Shown piece by piece: positions 10,155 through 22,246 of a stretch of DNA of 59,371 bases. Numbering within the stretch: the first letter of the stretch is position 1; each line of letters opens with the position of its first letter. The stretch comes from Flavobacteriaceae bacterium Ap0902 (lineage in GTDB: Bacteria > Bacteroidota > Bacteroidia > Flavobacteriales > Weeksellaceae), in NCBI GenBank assembly GCA_009835005.1, contig WTFG01000012.1, positions 1-59,371 of the forward strand, in the 5' to 3' direction. A program made the translations under genes and the position numbers. The notes beneath the pieces were generated by a model, which had not been told where the DNA came from, did not search any database, and was given only the letters and a program-made list of their open reading frames with translations.

Positions 10155-10634
10155 ATGTCATTAACAACAATTGGATTAGATGCTAAAAAATCAACTGAGG
10201 TAGCAGAGGATTTAAATAAATTACTAGCCAACTTTCAGGTATATTATCAAAATTTGAGAAGTGTTCATTGGAATATCAAGGGACATAACTTCTTTGCTCT
10301 ACATAATAAGTTTGAGGATATGTACACAGAGGCTCAAGGACAGATTGATGACATTGCAGAAAGAATTTTGACGCTGGGAGAAACGCCTCTACATACCTTC
10401 CAAGATTATTTGGACTTATCTAATGTCAAAGTAGCTAAAAACGTTACCAAAGATACAGAAACAGTTAAAGTGATCCTAGATTCGTTAAAGGAACTTCTAA
10501 TTGTAGAACGTGATATTTTGGACAAATCAGATGAATTGGATGATGAAGGTACCAATGCCATGATGAGTGATTTCATTTCTGGTCAAGAGAAAACCGCTTG
10601 GATGTTAAATTCTTGGTTAAATAGAGAAATCTAA
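10155..10634 (+). CDS. dps: Dps-family ferritin-like DNA-protection protein
   Basis: A 159-residue Dps protein, of the usual size, that would assemble into a dodecamer, oxidise Fe(II) with hydrogen peroxide and store it, and protect DNA. The inter-subunit ferroxidase ligands are visible: H38 in SVHWNIKG, H50 and E54 in LHNKFEDMY, and D65 and E69 in IDDIAERIL (the acidic residue at 54 is Glu where many Dps have Asp). Transcribed away from oxyR and probably peroxide-induced. A hairpin terminator follows at 10656. Confidence 0.95.
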   Translation: MSLTTIGLDAKKSTEVAEDLNKLLANFQVYYQNLRSVHWNIKGHNFFALHNKFEDMYTEAQGQIDDIAERILTLGETPLHTFQDYLDLSNVKVAKNVTKDTETVKVILDSLKELLIVERDILDKSDELDDEGTNAMMSDFISGQEKTAWMLNSWLNREI

Positions 10635-10655
10635 TAAAAGATATAGTAAATAAAG

Positions 10656-10684
10656 AAAAGAGCTGGCAATTGTCAGCTCTTTTT
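10656..10684. terminator. Bidirectional terminator between dps and argS
   Basis: AAAAGAGCTG (10656-10665) pairs with CAGCTCTTTT (10674-10683) around a short loop that itself can pair. It has T-runs on the plus-strand 3' side and A-runs on the other, so it can serve both convergent genes. Confidence 0.8.
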
Positions 10685-10716
10685 GCTTTTAATTTAGTGT
10701 TACAATGCGCATTCAA

Positions 10717-12468
10717 TCACATTCTTTCTGGGGTATCAATGCCTAATAAATTCAATGCTTTTTGAATGGTTTCACCTGTAACTTGAGCTAAATACAACCG
10801 TATTTGTTTTGTGTTTTCCTCCTCTGCATTGAAGATTCCATGACTTTGATAAAAAGAGTTAAACATCTTTACTAAATCATACAAATAATTGGCAATCAAT
10901 GCTGGAGAAAACTCTACTGCCGCTCTCTGCACAGTTTCTTGGTATTCATTTAATTGTTGAATGATGGATTTTTCTAAATCACTCAACACATAATCATCTA
11001 CCCGATTTCCTGTAGGTTTTTCCTTTCTTAATAATGCCTGAATTCTAACATAGGTATATTGAATAAAAGGCCCCGTATTCCCGTTAAAATCAATACTCTC
11101 TTTTGGATCAAACATAATATTTTTCTTAGGATCCACTTTCAAAATATAATATTTCAATGCTCCTAAACCAATGATTTCATAAAGTGTTTCTTTTTCATCT
11201 GCACTCATGCCATCTAATTTTCCTGCTTCCGCAGCAATATCCTTAGCTGTTTGCTTCATGGTTTCCATGAGGTCATCTGCATCCACTACGGTTCCCTCTC
11301 TAGACTTCATTTTACCCTCTGGCAGCTCTACCATACCATAAGATAAATGGTGCAGGTTAAATGCCCATTCATAACCCAGTTTCTTGAGGATTAAAAACAA
11401 TACCTTAAAATGATAGTCTTGTTCATTCCCTACGACATACGTTAAACCATCTATCTCATATTTTTCAAATCTTTCGATAGCCGTACCTATATCTTGGGTC
11501 ATATAAACAGAAGTACCATCAGAACGTAAAACCAGTTTTTCATCCAAACCCTCTTCTGTTAAGTCAATCCATACAGATCCATCCTGTTTTTTAAAGAAAA
11601 CACCAGATTCTAATCCCTTATTTACTACATCTTTACCCAAAACATAGGTTTCACTTTCATGCTGAACCATATCAAAATTTACCCCCAAGCGTGTATAAGT
11701 TTTATCAAAACCCTCATACACCCATCCATTCATTTTTTTCCAAAGTGCTCTCACCTCTGGATCATTGTTCTCCCATTTAATTAGCATCTCTTGCGCCTCT
11801 AGTAGAATAGGAGCTTGTTTTTTCGCCTCTTCTTCTGATTTACCATTGGCTATGAGCGATTTAATCTCTTGGCGGTATGCTTGATCAAATTTCACATAAT
11901 ATTTACCTACCAAGTGATCTCCTTTTTCACCAGTACTTTCAGGTGTCTCTCCCTCTCCAAACTTTTGCCAAGCAAGCATGGATTTACTTATATGAATTCC
12001 CCTATCATTAATAATTTGTGTTTTGATCACATCATTACCAGCAGCTTTTAAAATCTCTGCCACTGAATATCCTAATAGATTATTTCTAATATGTCCTAAG
12101 TGTAATGGCTTGTTGGTATTAGGAGAAGAATATTCCACCATTAATTTTCTACCAGTAGCTTCAATGGTAGGTTTATTTAAATCGTATAAATTATCTAAAA
12201 AGGCAGTTGGTATTAAATTAATGTTTAAAAAGCCCTTAACCACATTAAAATCAGCAATCAGTTCTCTCTTCTTTAATTGATCTCCAATTTTCTTAGCGGC
12301 CTCTTCTGGCTTTGCTTTCAGCATTCTCACCAATGGAAATACCACCAACGTATAATCGCCTTCAAACTCCTTGCGTGTGGTCTGCACCTCTAATTTATCT
12401 ACGTTGATATCAAAATCTTCCTGTAAGACTTTCTCTATGTGTTGTGTTAATTGCACTTTAAGATTCAT
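10717..12468 (-). CDS. argS: Arginine--tRNA ligase
   Basis: Attaches arginine to tRNA-Arg. The 583-residue protein shows the class I signature HLGHIRNN (HIGH motif) after SSPNTNKPL, and MKSREG in the place of the KMSKS loop. The N-terminal about 85 residues form the Add-1 tRNA D-loop domain; the C-terminal part from about 460 is the DALR anticodon-binding helical domain (FIQYTYVRIQALLRK). Start ATG at 12468 is preceded by a matching promoter element. It is monocistronic, downstream of the rpoBC operon terminator. Confidence 0.97.
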   Translation of the reverse strand: MNLKVQLTQHIEKVLQEDFDINVDKLEVQTTRKEFEGDYTLVVFPLVRMLKAKPEEAAKKIGDQLKKRELIADFNVVKGFLNINLIPTAFLDNLYDLNKPTIEATGRKLMVEYSSPNTNKPLHLGHIRNNLLGYSVAEILKAAGNDVIKTQIINDRGIHISKSMLAWQKFGEGETPESTGEKGDHLVGKYYVKFDQAYRQEIKSLIANGKSEEEAKKQAPILLEAQEMLIKWENNDPEVRALWKKMNGWVYEGFDKTYTRLGVNFDMVQHESETYVLGKDVVNKGLESGVFFKKQDGSVWIDLTEEGLDEKLVLRSDGTSVYMTQDIGTAIERFEKYEIDGLTYVVGNEQDYHFKVLFLILKKLGYEWAFNLHHLSYGMVELPEGKMKSREGTVVDADDLMETMKQTAKDIAAEAGKLDGMSADEKETLYEIIGLGALKYYILKVDPKKNIMFDPKESIDFNGNTGPFIQYTYVRIQALLRKEKPTGNRVDDYVLSDLEKSIIQQLNEYQETVQRAAVEFSPALIANYLYDLVKMFNSFYQSHGIFNAEEENTKQIRLYLAQVTGETIQKALNLLGIDTPERM

Positions 12469-12485
12469 AGTGTGAATTTGATTGA

Positions 12486-12493
12486 CAAAAGTA
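12486..12493 (-). promoter_or_regulatory. -7 promoter element of argS
   Basis: Read on the minus strand, TACTTTTG fits TAnnTTTG 17 bases upstream of the argS ATG. The -33 region is not a good match. Confidence 0.4.
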
Positions 12494-12587
12494 ATGATTT
12501 TTAATAAAGTTAACTGGACCCAAATGCATAAACACAGAATTGTTTATAAGGCAATAAGTCTTTATTAAAAATTATTTTAAAAAGAAA

Positions 12588-12617
12588 AAGCCACCAATCT
12601 ATGTAGATTGATGGCTT
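12588..12617 (-). terminator. Terminator of the rpoBC-DUF3467 operon
   Basis: A hairpin with 12-13-bp arms (AAGCCATCAATCT / AGATTGGTGGCTT on the minus strand) with a 4-base loop is followed by TTTTTCTTTTT. It lies 27 bases past the DUF3467 stop and is the strongest intrinsic terminator in the window, closing the long superoperon before argS. Confidence 0.88.
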
Positions 12618-12643
12618 GTGAAAGTTAGAAGGTATTCAACGTT

Positions 12644-12970
12644 TTACGCTTCTCCTTTAATTCCAAATGGCATTTGAGCATTGCCTTGTTGCCCGTTTGG
12701 ATCTTGATCTTGAATCTTACCAAAGTTTTCCTCATACTTCTGGATGTTTCCTTGAAGCGCTTGTAACACACGCTTAGCGTGATGAGGTGTTAAGATTACT
12801 CTAGATTTAACCTGTGCTTTTGGCATACCAGGCATAACTTGAATAAAATCAACTACAAACTCTGTTGGTGAATGATTAATCATCGCTAGGTTGGAATAAA
12901 TTCCAGACGCCGTTTCTTGATTAATTTCTATATCGAAATTCTTGTTATTTTGATTATTTTGATTGTCCAT
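12644..12970 (-). CDS. DUF3467 family protein
   Basis: A 108-residue protein of the DUF3467 family (SGIYSNLAMINHSPTEFVVDF, MPGMPKAQVKSRVILTPHHAKR), with an Asn/Gln-rich N-terminus and a disordered C-terminus. It begins one base after the rpoC stop, so it is translationally coupled to rpoC, and this position after rpoC is conserved in Flavobacteriia. Its function is not known to me; a role linked to transcription is inference from location only. Confidence 0.85.
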   Translation of the reverse strand: MDNQNNQNNKNFDIEINQETASGIYSNLAMINHSPTEFVVDFIQVMPGMPKAQVKSRVILTPHHAKRVLQALQGNIQKYEENFGKIQDQDPNGQQGNAQMPFGIKGEA

Positions 12971-12971
12971 A

Positions 12972-15900
12972 TTATTCTGCTTTTTCTTTTTGATTAACTA
13001 ATTCTTCGTATTCTTTTTTAGAACCCACAATAATATCCTCATATTCTTTGAGTCCTGTTCCCGCAGGAATTAAATGACCTACAATTACATTCTCTTTCAA
13101 TCCATTTAAATCATCCACTTTTCCAGCTACGGCTGCCTCATTTAAGACTTTGGTAGTTTCTTGGAATGACGCTGCAGATATAAAGGATTTGGTTTGTAAT
13201 GCAGCTCTTGTAATACCTTGTAGAACTGGTTCTGCTGTTGCTGGCATGGCATCTCTTGCCACTACTAAATTAGCAGCATCTCTCTTCAATTTAGAGTTTT
13301 CATCTCTCAATTCACGCGAAGTAATGATTTGCCCTGGTTTTAGAACTTCACTGTCCCCTGCATCTTCTACCACTTTCATACCATAGACTCTATCATTTTC
13401 TTCTATGAAGTCTATTCTATGTTCTAAACTAGAATCTAGGAATCTGGTGTCACCACCATCTATTATTCTAACTTTTTGCATCATCTGGCGTACAACAATC
13501 TCAAAATGTTTGTCATCTATCTTCACACCTTGTAGACGGTAAACCTCTTGAATCTCATTCACAAGATATTCCTGAACTGCCGTTGGTCCTTTAATAGCTA
13601 AAATATCATTTGGCGTAATAGCCCCATCAGACAATGGCATTCCTGCACGTACAAAATCATTCTCTTGAACTAGAATTTGGTTAGATAACTTAACCAAATA
13701 TTTTTTAAGTTCTCCAGTTTTAGATTCGACAATGATTTCACGGTTACCTCTTTTGATTTTACCAAAAGAAACCACACCATCAATTTCTGAAACCACCGCT
13801 GGATTGGATGGATTACGTGCCTCAAACAATTCTGTCACACGTGGCAAACCACCAGTAATATCACCCGCTTTGGCAGATCTTCTTGGAATTTTAACCAGCG
13901 TTTTACCAGCATTAATCTTCTCTCCATCATCCACAATGATATGCGCTCCAACAGGCAAGTTATAAGAACGAATTTCTTCTCCATCTTTATCCATTACCTT
14001 CAAAGTAGGAATCATCTTCTTATTACGTGTTTCAGAAATTACTTTTTCTGTAAAACCTGTTTGCTCATCTATCTCTAATTGGAATGTTTCACCTTGTGTT
14101 AGGTTTTCATATTCAATCTGACCAGCTTGCTCTGCGATAATTACCGCATTATATGGATCCCATGTGGCTATACTATCTCCTTTGACAACACTATCGCCTG
14201 CTTTCTTATTCAAAACGGAACCATAAGGAATATTGGCTGTCATTACTGCATTTCCTTCTTGGTTAAGAATCTTCATTTCGGCTGTACGAGAAATTACAAT
14301 ATCAGTTTTTTCACCAGCCTCTGTAACACTTTCTACAGTTTTTAATTCCTCAAATTCTAGTGTACCCGTTCTTTTAGCATTGATAGAACTTACCTCTGAT
14401 ACGTTACCAGCCGTACCACCCACGTGGAAGGTACGCAAAGTTAATTGAGTGCCAGGTTCTCCAATAGATTGTGCAGCCACTACTCCAACGGTTTCACCCA
14501 TTTGGATCATGTTATTCGTAGCTAAATTCCTACCATAACATTTACTACATATACCTCTCTTAGATTCACAAGTAAGTGGTGAGCGCACCTCTATGGTCTC
14601 TATGGATGAAGCCTCTATCAAAGCAGCGATTTCCTCATCTATCAACTCGTCTGCTTCCACGATTAACTCATCATTGTCATCATAGACATCATGCAGAGAA
14701 ATTCTACCTAAAACTCTTTCTTTAAGCGGCTCTACAATTTCATCGTTTTTCTTCAAGGCAGATACTTCTAATCCTCTAAGGGTGCCACAATCCTCTTCTG
14801 TAATAATTACATCTTGGGATACATCTACCAGACGACGAGTTAGATAACCAGCATCTGCTGTCTTCAAAGCAGTATCGGCAAGACCTTTACGTGCACCGTG
14901 TGTAGAAATAAAGTATTCCAAAATAGACAATCCTTCGCGGAAGTTAGAGATAATTGGATTCTCTATAATCTCACCTCCAGCAGAACCTGCTTTTTGAGGC
15001 TTGGCCATCAACCCACGCATACCACTCAACTGTCTAATTTGCTCCTTAGAACCACGTGCACCAGAATCAAGCATCATATATACAGAATTGAACCCATCTT
15101 GATCTTCTTTCATACGTGTCATTACACGCTCTGTTAGATTCGCATTGGTATTCGTCCATACATCAATTACCTGATTATAACGTTCGTTATTGGTAATAAG
15201 ACCCATGTTATAGTTTCCAGTTATGGTATCAACCTGTTCAATGGCGTTAGAAATCATATCTGTTTTCTCCTCTGGAATCAAGATATCACCAAGACTAAAG
15301 GATAGTCCCCCTTCAAAGGCATTCATAAATCCTAAAGTCTTCATTTTGTCTAGGAAATCTGCCGTTGTAGGGAAATCAGTAAGTTTTAATATTTTACTAA
15401 TTACTGTACGCAATGATTTCTTGGTTAAAACTTCATTGATGAAACCAACTTGTTTAGGTACAATTTGATTAAATAATACTCTACCTACAGTAGTTGGGAT
15501 CACTTTAGAGAATAATTCATCACCTTCTCTAACAATCGTTCTAACCTTGATACTAGCGTTTAAATCTACACGCTTTTCATTATATGCAATTTGAACCTCC
15601 TCATCGCTATAAAAAGTTAATCCTTCTCCTATAATTTTGGTTTCTTCTGTAGATTTGCGCTCTTTGGTCATATAATATAGACCCAGAACCATATCCTGAG
15701 AAGGAACTGCAATAGGAGACCCATTGGCTGGGTTTAAAATATTTTGAGAACCTAACATTAATAGTTGCGCTTCTAATATAGCTTCTGGGCCTAAAGGTAA
15801 ATGAACAGCCATTTGATCCCCATCAAAATCGGCATTAAAAGCTGTACATGCCAATGGATGCAAACGAATCGCTTTACCTTCTATTAATTTAGGCTGGAAC

Positions 15901-17255
15901 GCTTGAATACCTAGACGGTGTAGTGTAGGAGCACGGTTTAATAAAACTGGATGTCCTTTTAATACATTTTCTAAAATATCCCAAACTACTGGCTCTCTTC
16001 TATCTATAATTTTCTTAGCAGATTTAACCGTTTTAACAATTCCTCTTTCTATTAATTTTCTAATAATAAAAGGTTTGTATAGCTCTGCTGCCATATCCTT
16101 AGGAAGCCCACACTCATGCAAGGCTAAATCTGGTCCAACCACAATTACAGAACGAGCAGAATAATCTACACGTTTACCCAATAAATTTTGACGGAAACGT
16201 CCTTGCTTACCTTTCAATGAATCAGAAAGTGATTTTAATGGTCTATTCCCATCTGCTTTTACCGCAGAAGATTTTCTTGTATTATCTAATAGAGAATCTA
16301 CAGCCTCTTGTAGCATACGTTTCTCATTTCTCAAAATCACTTCTGGAGCTTTAATCTCCATCAATCTTTTAAGACGGTTGTTACGTATAATCACACGACG
16401 GTATAGATCATTTAAATCAGAGGTAGCAAATCTACCTCCATCTAATGGCACCAAAGGACGTAATTCTGGTGGAATAACAGGTATTACTTTCATAATCATC
16501 CATTCTGGACGATTGATTTTGTTACCCGCATTAGAATCACGCAAAGCCTCTACTACAGAAAGTCTTTTTAAAGCTTCCGTTCTTCTTTGTTTAGAAGTTT
16601 CATTATGAGCTTTGTGACGCAATTCGTACGATAATTCATCTAAATCAATACGCTTTAAAAGTTCTTCCAAACATTCAGCGCCCATCTTAGCGATAAATTT
16701 ATTGGGATCATCATCATCTAAGTATTGATTTTCGATAGGAAGCGTCTCCATAATATCCAGATACTCCTCCTCTGTAAGAAAATCTAGCATATTGAGGTCC
16801 TCTCCTTCTAATCCTTTTGCAATACCAGGTTGAATCACAACATAACGTTCGTAATAAACAATCATGTCTAATTTCTTAGAAGGTATTCCTAGGATATATC
16901 CAAGCTTGTTAGGTAATGAACGGAAATACCAGATATGCGCAACTGGTACTACCAAATGGATATGCCCAATTCTGTCTCTACGTACTTTTTTCTCTGTTAC
17001 TTCTACACCACAGCGGTCACACACGATACCCTTATAACGGATTCTCTTGTATTTACCACAGGCACATTCATAATCCTTCACAGGACCGAATATTCTTTCA
17101 CAGAATAACCCATCACGTTCTGGCTTATGCGTTCGATAGTTAATCGTCTCTGGTTTTAGAACCTCTCCATGAGAAGCCTGTAATATAGACTCTGGGGAAG
17201 CTAAACCAATTCTGATTCTTTCGAACTTACTATTTGTATTTTTATTTGTAGACAT
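12972..17255 (-). CDS. rpoC: DNA-directed RNA polymerase subunit beta'
   Basis: The 1,427-residue largest subunit of RNA polymerase. The N-terminal zinc-binding module is [20 protein letters not shown], and the catalytic loop with three Mg-binding aspartates is [15 protein letters not shown]. The trigger loop region ([23 protein letters not shown] is split over this area) and the second zinc site ([13 protein letters not shown]) are intact. The start ATG at 17255 lies 42 bases after rpoB. Followed by the coupled DUF3467 gene and the operon terminator. Confidence 0.99.
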   Translation of the reverse strand: MSTNKNTNSKFERIRIGLASPESILQASHGEVLKPETINYRTHKPERDGLFCERIFGPVKDYECACGKYKRIRYKGIVCDRCGVEVTEKKVRRDRIGHIHLVVPVAHIWYFRSLPNKLGYILGIPSKKLDMIVYYERYVVIQPGIAKGLEGEDLNMLDFLTEEEYLDIMETLPIENQYLDDDDPNKFIAKMGAECLEELLKRIDLDELSYELRHKAHNETSKQRRTEALKRLSVVEALRDSNAGNKINRPEWMIMKVIPVIPPELRPLVPLDGGRFATSDLNDLYRRVIIRNNRLKRLMEIKAPEVILRNEKRMLQEAVDSLLDNTRKSSAVKADGNRPLKSLSDSLKGKQGRFRQNLLGKRVDYSARSVIVVGPDLALHECGLPKDMAAELYKPFIIRKLIERGIVKTVKSAKKIIDRREPVVWDILENVLKGHPVLLNRAPTLHRLGIQAFQPKLIEGKAIRLHPLACTAFNADFDGDQMAVHLPLGPEAILEAQLLMLGSQNILNPANGSPIAVPSQDMVLGLYYMTKERKSTEETKIIGEGLTFYSDEEVQIAYNEKRVDLNASIKVRTIVREGDELFSKVIPTTVGRVLFNQIVPKQVGFINEVLTKKSLRTVISKILKLTDFPTTADFLDKMKTLGFMNAFEGGLSFSLGDILIPEEKTDMISNAIEQVDTITGNYNMGLITNNERYNQVIDVWTNTNANLTERVMTRMKEDQDGFNSVYMMLDSGARGSKEQIRQLSGMRGLMAKPQKAGSAGGEIIENPIISNFREGLSILEYFISTHGARKGLADTALKTADAGYLTRRLVDVSQDVIITEEDCGTLRGLEVSALKKNDEIVEPLKERVLGRISLHDVYDDNDELIVEADELIDEEIAALIEASSIETIEVRSPLTCESKRGICSKCYGRNLATNNMIQMGETVGVVAAQSIGEPGTQLTLRTFHVGGTAGNVSEVSSINAKRTGTLEFEELKTVESVTEAGEKTDIVISRTAEMKILNQEGNAVMTANIPYGSVLNKKAGDSVVKGDSIATWDPYNAVIIAEQAGQIEYENLTQGETFQLEIDEQTGFTEKVISETRNKKMIPTLKVMDKDGEEIRSYNLPVGAHIIVDDGEKINAGKTLVKIPRRSAKAGDITGGLPRVTELFEARNPSNPAVVSEIDGVVSFGKIKRGNREIIVESKTGELKKYLVKLSNQILVQENDFVRAGMPLSDGAITPNDILAIKGPTAVQEYLVNEIQEVYRLQGVKIDDKHFEIVVRQMMQKVRIIDGGDTRFLDSSLEHRIDFIEENDRVYGMKVVEDAGDSEVLKPGQIITSRELRDENSKLKRDAANLVVARDAMPATAEPVLQGITRAALQTKSFISAASFQETTKVLNEAAVAGKVDDLNGLKENVIVGHLIPAGTGLKEYEDIIVGSKKEYEELVNQKEKAE

Positions 17256-17297
17256 AGTCTAAAATCGTATTTTAATTAATGAAAAAAGATTTGAGAA

Positions 17298-20200
17298 TTA
17301 TTTATTCTCACCTTCTAATAAATCAATGTCTAGACCTAAACCTTTCAATTCATGTAATAGTACATTGAATGATTCTGGAATTCCAGGTTCTGGCATTGGA
17401 TCTCCTTTGACGATTGCCTCATAAGTTTTGGCTCTACCTATCACATCATCTGATTTAACAGTCAATATCTCTCTTAAAATGTTAGAAGCACCATAAGCCT
17501 CTAATGCCCATACCTCCATCTCACCAAATCGCTGTCCACCAAATTGTGCTTTACCACCAAGTGGTTGTTGGGTAATTAATGAGTATGGTCCAATAGAACG
17601 TGAGTGCATTTTGTCATCTACCATGTGTCCTAATTTCAACATATAGATAACCCCAACGGTTGCCATTTGAGCAAACCTTTCTCCCGTTCCACCATCATAT
17701 AAATAAGTAGTACCGTATCTAGGTACCCCTGCCTTATCTGTGAGATCATTGATATCATGAATTTCTGCACCATCAAACACAGGTGTAGCGAACTTTTCCC
17801 CTAGATTTCTACCAGCCCAACCAAGAACTGTTTCATAAATCTGCCCGATGTTCATACGAGAAGGTACGCCTAATGGATTTAATACAATATCAACGGGAGT
17901 CCCATCTTCCAAGAATGGCATATCCTCATCTCTAACGATTCTAGCAACAATACCTTTGTTTCCGTGACGCCCAGCCATCTTATCACCGACTTTTAACTTA
18001 CGTTTTTTAGCAATAAAAACTTTGGCTAATTTCACAACACCAGCAGGTAATTCATCCCCTACAGAAATCGTAAATCTTTCGCGATTTAAAACACCTTGAA
18101 TGTCATTATGTTTGATTTTATAATTATGCAAAAGTTCTTTTACAGATTCATTTAAATCATCATCTACAGACCATGATCCTCCTGTAAGATTCAAATAATC
18201 ATCTACGGAGTTTAATAGTTTTTGTGTAAATTTCGCTCCCTTAGGGATAACCTCTTCTTGTAAGTCATTATATACCCCTTGAGAGGTCTTACCATTTAAT
18301 AACTTATATAATTTATCTAAAAGAACATCTCTTAATTCATCAAATTGATTATTGAATTCTTTTTCCAGCTTTTCTATCGTCGCTTTATCCTTAGCTCTTT
18401 TGGTCTTATCCTTGATGCTTCTAGAGAAAAGTTTTTTATCTATTACAACACCACGTAAGGATGGATTCGCTTTCAATGATGCGTCTTTCACATCCCCTGC
18501 TTTATCACCAAAAATTGCACGCAATAATTTCTCTTCTGGCGTTGGATCAGATTCTCCTTTCGGTGTAATCTTACCAATCATGATATCTCCTGGCTTAATC
18601 TCTGCACCAATGCGAATCATACCATTCTCATCCAAGTTCTTGGTGGCTTCCTCTGATACATTAGGTATGTCATTGGTTAATTCTTCCATCCCTAATTTGG
18701 TATCTCTAACATCCATAGTGTACTCATCTATATGGATAGAAGTAAACCAATCCTCTCTCACTACTTTTTCAGAGATTACAATCGCATCCTCAAAATTATA
18801 CCCTTTCCAAGGCATAAAAGATACCAGCAAGTTTCTACCAAGAGCAAGTTCGCCTTTTTCTGTAGCGTATCCTTCACATAAAACTTGACCCTTCTCAACC
18901 CTTTCCCCTACCGTTACAATAGGTTTAAGGTTAATACAGGTACCTTGATTCGTTTTTCTAAACTTAATTAGATTATAAGTCTTTTCAGAAGATTCAAAAG
19001 ATATAATTTCCTCTTCCTCTGATCTATCATAATCAATTACTATTTTCTGCGCATCTACATATTTAACAGTTCCAGAACCCTCTGCATTCATCAATATCCT
19101 AGAATCTCTAGCAACAGAACCTTCTAAACCTGTACCAACAATAGGTGCCTGAGGTTGTAATAAAGGAACTGCTTGACGCATCATGTTAGATCCCATCAAT
19201 GCTCTATTCGCATCATCATGTTCCAAGAATGGAATTAGAGAAGCAGAAATAGAGGCAATTTGGTTAGGCGCTACGTCCATTAAATCAACTTGATTTGGCT
19301 CTACCACAGGGAAATCACCATCTTCACGAGAAATCACACGATCCTCTATGAAGTTTCCGTTCTCATCTAATTTAGCATTTGCTTGCGCAATTACTCTTTC
19401 TTCTTCTTCTTCCGCGGAAAGATAAACGGGTGTTTCATCCAATTGTACTTGACCATCTTTAACAGATCGATAAGGAGTCTCTAAGAATCCCATTGGGTTT
19501 ACTTTAGAATAAACACATAAAGATGAAATCAAACCAATGTTAGGCCCTTCTGGTGTTTCAATAGGACATAAGCGACCATAATGGGTATAGTGAACATCAC
19601 GTACCTCAAAACCTGCTCTTTCTCTGGATAATCCTCCAGGTCCCAATGCAGATAATCTTCTTTTATGCGTAACCTCAGATAATGGATTCGTTTGATCCAT
19701 GAATTGAGATAATTGATTCGTCCCGAAGAATGAATTGATAACAGAAGATAATGTTTTAGCATTAATTAAGTCAATTGGTGTAAACACCTCATTATCTCGA
19801 ACATTCATACGTTCACGAATTGTTCTGGCCATCCTGTTTAATCCTACACCAAATTGGTTAGACATTTGCTCACCTACTGTTCTAACACGACGGTTAGACA
19901 AGTGGTCAATATCGTCTATTTCTGCTTTAGAATTTACCAATTCTATCAAATATTTAACAATTGCGATAATATCGTCTTTTGTTAATACTTGAATATCTTC
20001 TGATATATCTAAACCTAATTTTTTATTTAATCTATAACGTCCAACTTCACCTAAACTATAACGAGTATCAGAGAAGAATAATTTATCAATAATCCCTCTT
20101 GCAGTCTCTTCGTCTGGCGGCTCTGCATTACGTAATTGTCTATAAATATATTCAACCGCCTCTTTTTCTGTATTGGTAGGGTCTTTTTGTAGCGTATTTA

Positions 20201-21134
20201 GTATAATAGCATAATCTGCTGCCTTATTATCCTCCTTATGTAAAAGAATAGTTTTAACACCAGCGTCTATAATCTCTTCTATATGTTCTTTTTCTAATAT
20301 TGTCTCACGATCAAGAACAATTTCATTACGCTCAATAGATACAACCTCGCCAGTATCCTCATCTACAAAGTCTTCGTGCCAAGTATTTAAAACACGTGCA
20401 GCAAGTGTTCTACCTAAAACTTTTTTAAGATTGGTCTTGGTGGCTTTAATCTCTTCTGCAAGATCAAAAATTTCTAAAATATCTTTATCTCTTTCATAAC
20501 CTATAGACCTTAATAGAGTGGTAAGAGGAAGTTTTTTCTTTCTATCAATATAGGCATACATTACACTATTGATATCGGTAGCAAACTCTATCCAAGAACC
20601 TTTAAAAGGAATAATTCTAGAAGAATATAATTTAGTTCCGTTTGCGTGATAAGATTGTGCAAAAAATACCCCAGGAGATCTATGTAATTGAGAAACGATA
20701 ACACGTTCTGCACCGTTAATTACAAAAGAACCAGATGGTGTCATGTAAGGGATTGTACCTAAATAAACATCCTGAACAACGGTTTCAAAATCCTCATGTT
20801 CTGGGTCTGTACAATATAATTTCAAACGTGCTTTTAAAGGAACACTGTAAGTGAGACCTCTTTCTATACATTCTTGAATAGAGTACCGTGGAGAGTCCAC
20901 AAAATAGTCTAAAAACTCCAACACGAATTGATTACGAGTATCTGTTATTGGAAAGTTCTCAGCAAATGTTCTATATAGACCTTCGTTTTTACGTTGATCT
21001 GGTCTTGTTTCTAATTGGAAAAAATCTTCAAATGATTTTAACTGGATATCCAAAAAGTCTGGAAATTCAGCCACGTTTTTAACCGTGGAAAAGTTTACTC
21101 TTTGTGATTTTGTAGTCGCCAATTTCTTTTGCAT
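17298..21134 (-). CDS. rpoB: DNA-directed RNA polymerase subunit beta
   Basis: The second-largest subunit of RNA polymerase, 1,278 residues from the ATG at 21134. The frame stays open to a TTG at 21215, but the ATG gives a start ([15 protein letters not shown]) close to other flavobacterial RpoB, which open shortly before [19 protein letters not shown]. The rifampicin-pocket segment ([40 protein letters not shown]) looks wild type. A hairpin lies between rplL and rpoB and may attenuate read-through. Confidence 0.98.
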   Translation of the reverse strand: MQKKLATTKSQRVNFSTVKNVAEFPDFLDIQLKSFEDFFQLETRPDQRKNEGLYRTFAENFPITDTRNQFVLEFLDYFVDSPRYSIQECIERGLTYSVPLKARLKLYCTDPEHEDFETVVQDVYLGTIPYMTPSGSFVINGAERVIVSQLHRSPGVFFAQSYHANGTKLYSSRIIPFKGSWIEFATDINSVMYAYIDRKKKLPLTTLLRSIGYERDKDILEIFDLAEEIKATKTNLKKVLGRTLAARVLNTWHEDFVDEDTGEVVSIERNEIVLDRETILEKEHIEEIIDAGVKTILLHKEDNKAADYAIILNTLQKDPTNTEKEAVEYIYRQLRNAEPPDEETARGIIDKLFFSDTRYSLGEVGRYRLNKKLGLDISEDIQVLTKDDIIAIVKYLIELVNSKAEIDDIDHLSNRRVRTVGEQMSNQFGVGLNRMARTIRERMNVRDNEVFTPIDLINAKTLSSVINSFFGTNQLSQFMDQTNPLSEVTHKRRLSALGPGGLSRERAGFEVRDVHYTHYGRLCPIETPEGPNIGLISSLCVYSKVNPMGFLETPYRSVKDGQVQLDETPVYLSAEEEEERVIAQANAKLDENGNFIEDRVISREDGDFPVVEPNQVDLMDVAPNQIASISASLIPFLEHDDANRALMGSNMMRQAVPLLQPQAPIVGTGLEGSVARDSRILMNAEGSGTVKYVDAQKIVIDYDRSEEEEIISFESSEKTYNLIKFRKTNQGTCINLKPIVTVGERVEKGQVLCEGYATEKGELALGRNLLVSFMPWKGYNFEDAIVISEKVVREDWFTSIHIDEYTMDVRDTKLGMEELTNDIPNVSEEATKNLDENGMIRIGAEIKPGDIMIGKITPKGESDPTPEEKLLRAIFGDKAGDVKDASLKANPSLRGVVIDKKLFSRSIKDKTKRAKDKATIEKLEKEFNNQFDELRDVLLDKLYKLLNGKTSQGVYNDLQEEVIPKGAKFTQKLLNSVDDYLNLTGGSWSVDDDLNESVKELLHNYKIKHNDIQGVLNRERFTISVGDELPAGVVKLAKVFIAKKRKLKVGDKMAGRHGNKGIVARIVRDEDMPFLEDGTPVDIVLNPLGVPSRMNIGQIYETVLGWAGRNLGEKFATPVFDGAEIHDINDLTDKAGVPRYGTTYLYDGGTGERFAQMATVGVIYMLKLGHMVDDKMHSRSIGPYSLITQQPLGGKAQFGGQRFGEMEVWALEAYGASNILREILTVKSDDVIGRAKTYEAIVKGDPMPEPGIPESFNVLLHELKGLGLDIDLLEGENK

Positions 21135-21233
21135 ATTGGGTTGAATGGATTTAATTAAAACATCTTGATATTTCAGATGTTGCAAAATATACGATAAAAT
21201 ATCGTGAATGGTCAATAAAACCTAAAATAGGTC

Positions 21234-21262
21234 TAGACCTATCACACGTGTGTGAAGGTCTA
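21234..21262 (-). promoter_or_regulatory. Attenuator-like hairpin between rplL and rpoB
   Basis: TAGACC, TCACAC and their complements GTGTGA and GGTCTA form a 12-bp two-part stem around a GT loop, followed on the minus strand by a T-rich tract. It lies in the 153-bp rplL-rpoB spacer, where many bacteria carry a partial terminator or RNase site that sets the ratio of L12 to RNA polymerase. The role here is inferred by analogy. Confidence 0.55.
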
Positions 21263-21287
21263 AACCTTAAGTTTTAATAGGTAATAG

Positions 21288-21662
21288 TTACTTAAGCTCT
21301 ACCTCTGCACCAGCTTCTTCTAGCTGTTTCTTTAAAGCTTCTGCTTCATCTTTTGCAATTGCTTCTTTGATTGGAGCAGGAGCACTATCTACTAATTCTT
21401 TAGCATCTTTCAATCCTTTTCCAGTCAATTCTTTAACAAGTTTTACAACTGCTAATTTAGAAGATCCAGCTGCTTTAAGAATTACATCAAATTCTGATTG
21501 TTCCTCAGCTGCAGCTTCACCACCAGCTGCAGGACCAGCCATAGCTACTGCAGCAGCAGCAGGCTCTATACCATATTCATCTTTTAAAATATCAGCTAAT
21601 TCATTTACATCTTTTACTGTAAGGTTAACTAACTGTTCTGCTAATTCTTTTAATTCTGCCAT
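21288..21662 (-). CDS. rplL: 50S ribosomal protein L7/L12
   Basis: The 124-residue stalk protein that recruits translational GTPases. N-terminal dimerisation helices (residues 1-35) are followed by an Ala-rich hinge ([20 protein letters not shown]) and the globular C-terminal domain ([29 protein letters not shown]). It follows rplJ by 42 bases, as needed for the L10-(L12)n complex. Confidence 0.98.
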   Translation of the reverse strand: MAELKELAEQLVNLTVKDVNELADILKDEYGIEPAAAAVAMAGPAAGGEAAAEEQSEFDVILKAAGSSKLAVVKLVKELTGKGLKDAKELVDSAPAPIKEAIAKDEAEALKKQLEEAGAEVELK

Positions 21663-21704
21663 TTTGTGTGTTTTTAATTTACTTATAAATATTTGAGTGT
21701 GTTA

Positions 21705-22229
21705 TTATTCTGAACGCTCACTAAGCGTTTTAACCAATCCAGAGATCGTTTGTCCACCACTTTGAAGTTGAGACACCACTTTCTTAATTGGAGATTGTAG
21801 TAGAGCTATAACGTCTGCTACTAACTCTTCTTTAGATTTAAGTCTAGCTAATTCCTCAACTTTATCATCTCCAACATATATTGATGTTTCTATCCATGCA
21901 GCCTTAAGGATTGGTTTCTCTGATTTCTTTCTGAAAGTTTGGATAACTTTAGCAGGAGCATTCCCCTTATCAGAAACCATTATTGCAGTGTTTCCTTTTA
22001 AGCTATCATATAACTCATCATACTCGTTTTGTTCTACACGTTCCATTGCTTTTTTGAGCAACGTGTTTTTAACAACACGTAATTGAACGTTATTCTTAAA
22101 ACATGCCTTTCTTAAATTCGTAGTATCGGTAGCGTTTAATCCTGAAATATCAGTTAAATAAATCGTCTCCGTACCATTCAAGACCTGCGTTAAGTCTTCT
22201 ATCATTTCTGCTTTTTCTTGTCTAGTCAT
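21705..22229 (-). CDS. rplJ: 50S ribosomal protein L10
   Basis: The 174-residue base of the L12 stalk on the 50S subunit. The N-terminal rRNA-binding domain (YLTDISGLNATDTTNLRKAC, LRVVKNTLLKKA) and the C-terminal helix that binds L12 dimers are present. It lies 17 bases after rplA and before rplL. In other bacteria L10-L12 represses its own mRNA; I did not identify that site here. Confidence 0.98.
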   Translation of the reverse strand: MTRQEKAEMIEDLTQVLNGTETIYLTDISGLNATDTTNLRKACFKNNVQLRVVKNTLLKKAMERVEQNEYDELYDSLKGNTAIMVSDKGNAPAKVIQTFRKKSEKPILKAAWIETSIYVGDDKVEELARLKSKEELVADVIALLQSPIKKVVSQLQSGGQTISGLVKTLSERSE

Positions 22230-22246
22230 TTTCGGATTTATTTAGA

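Noticed and set aside
18352-18888. 178-residue plus-strand frame inside rpoB
   Set aside because: Antisense shadow of a highly conserved coding region, without a start signal.
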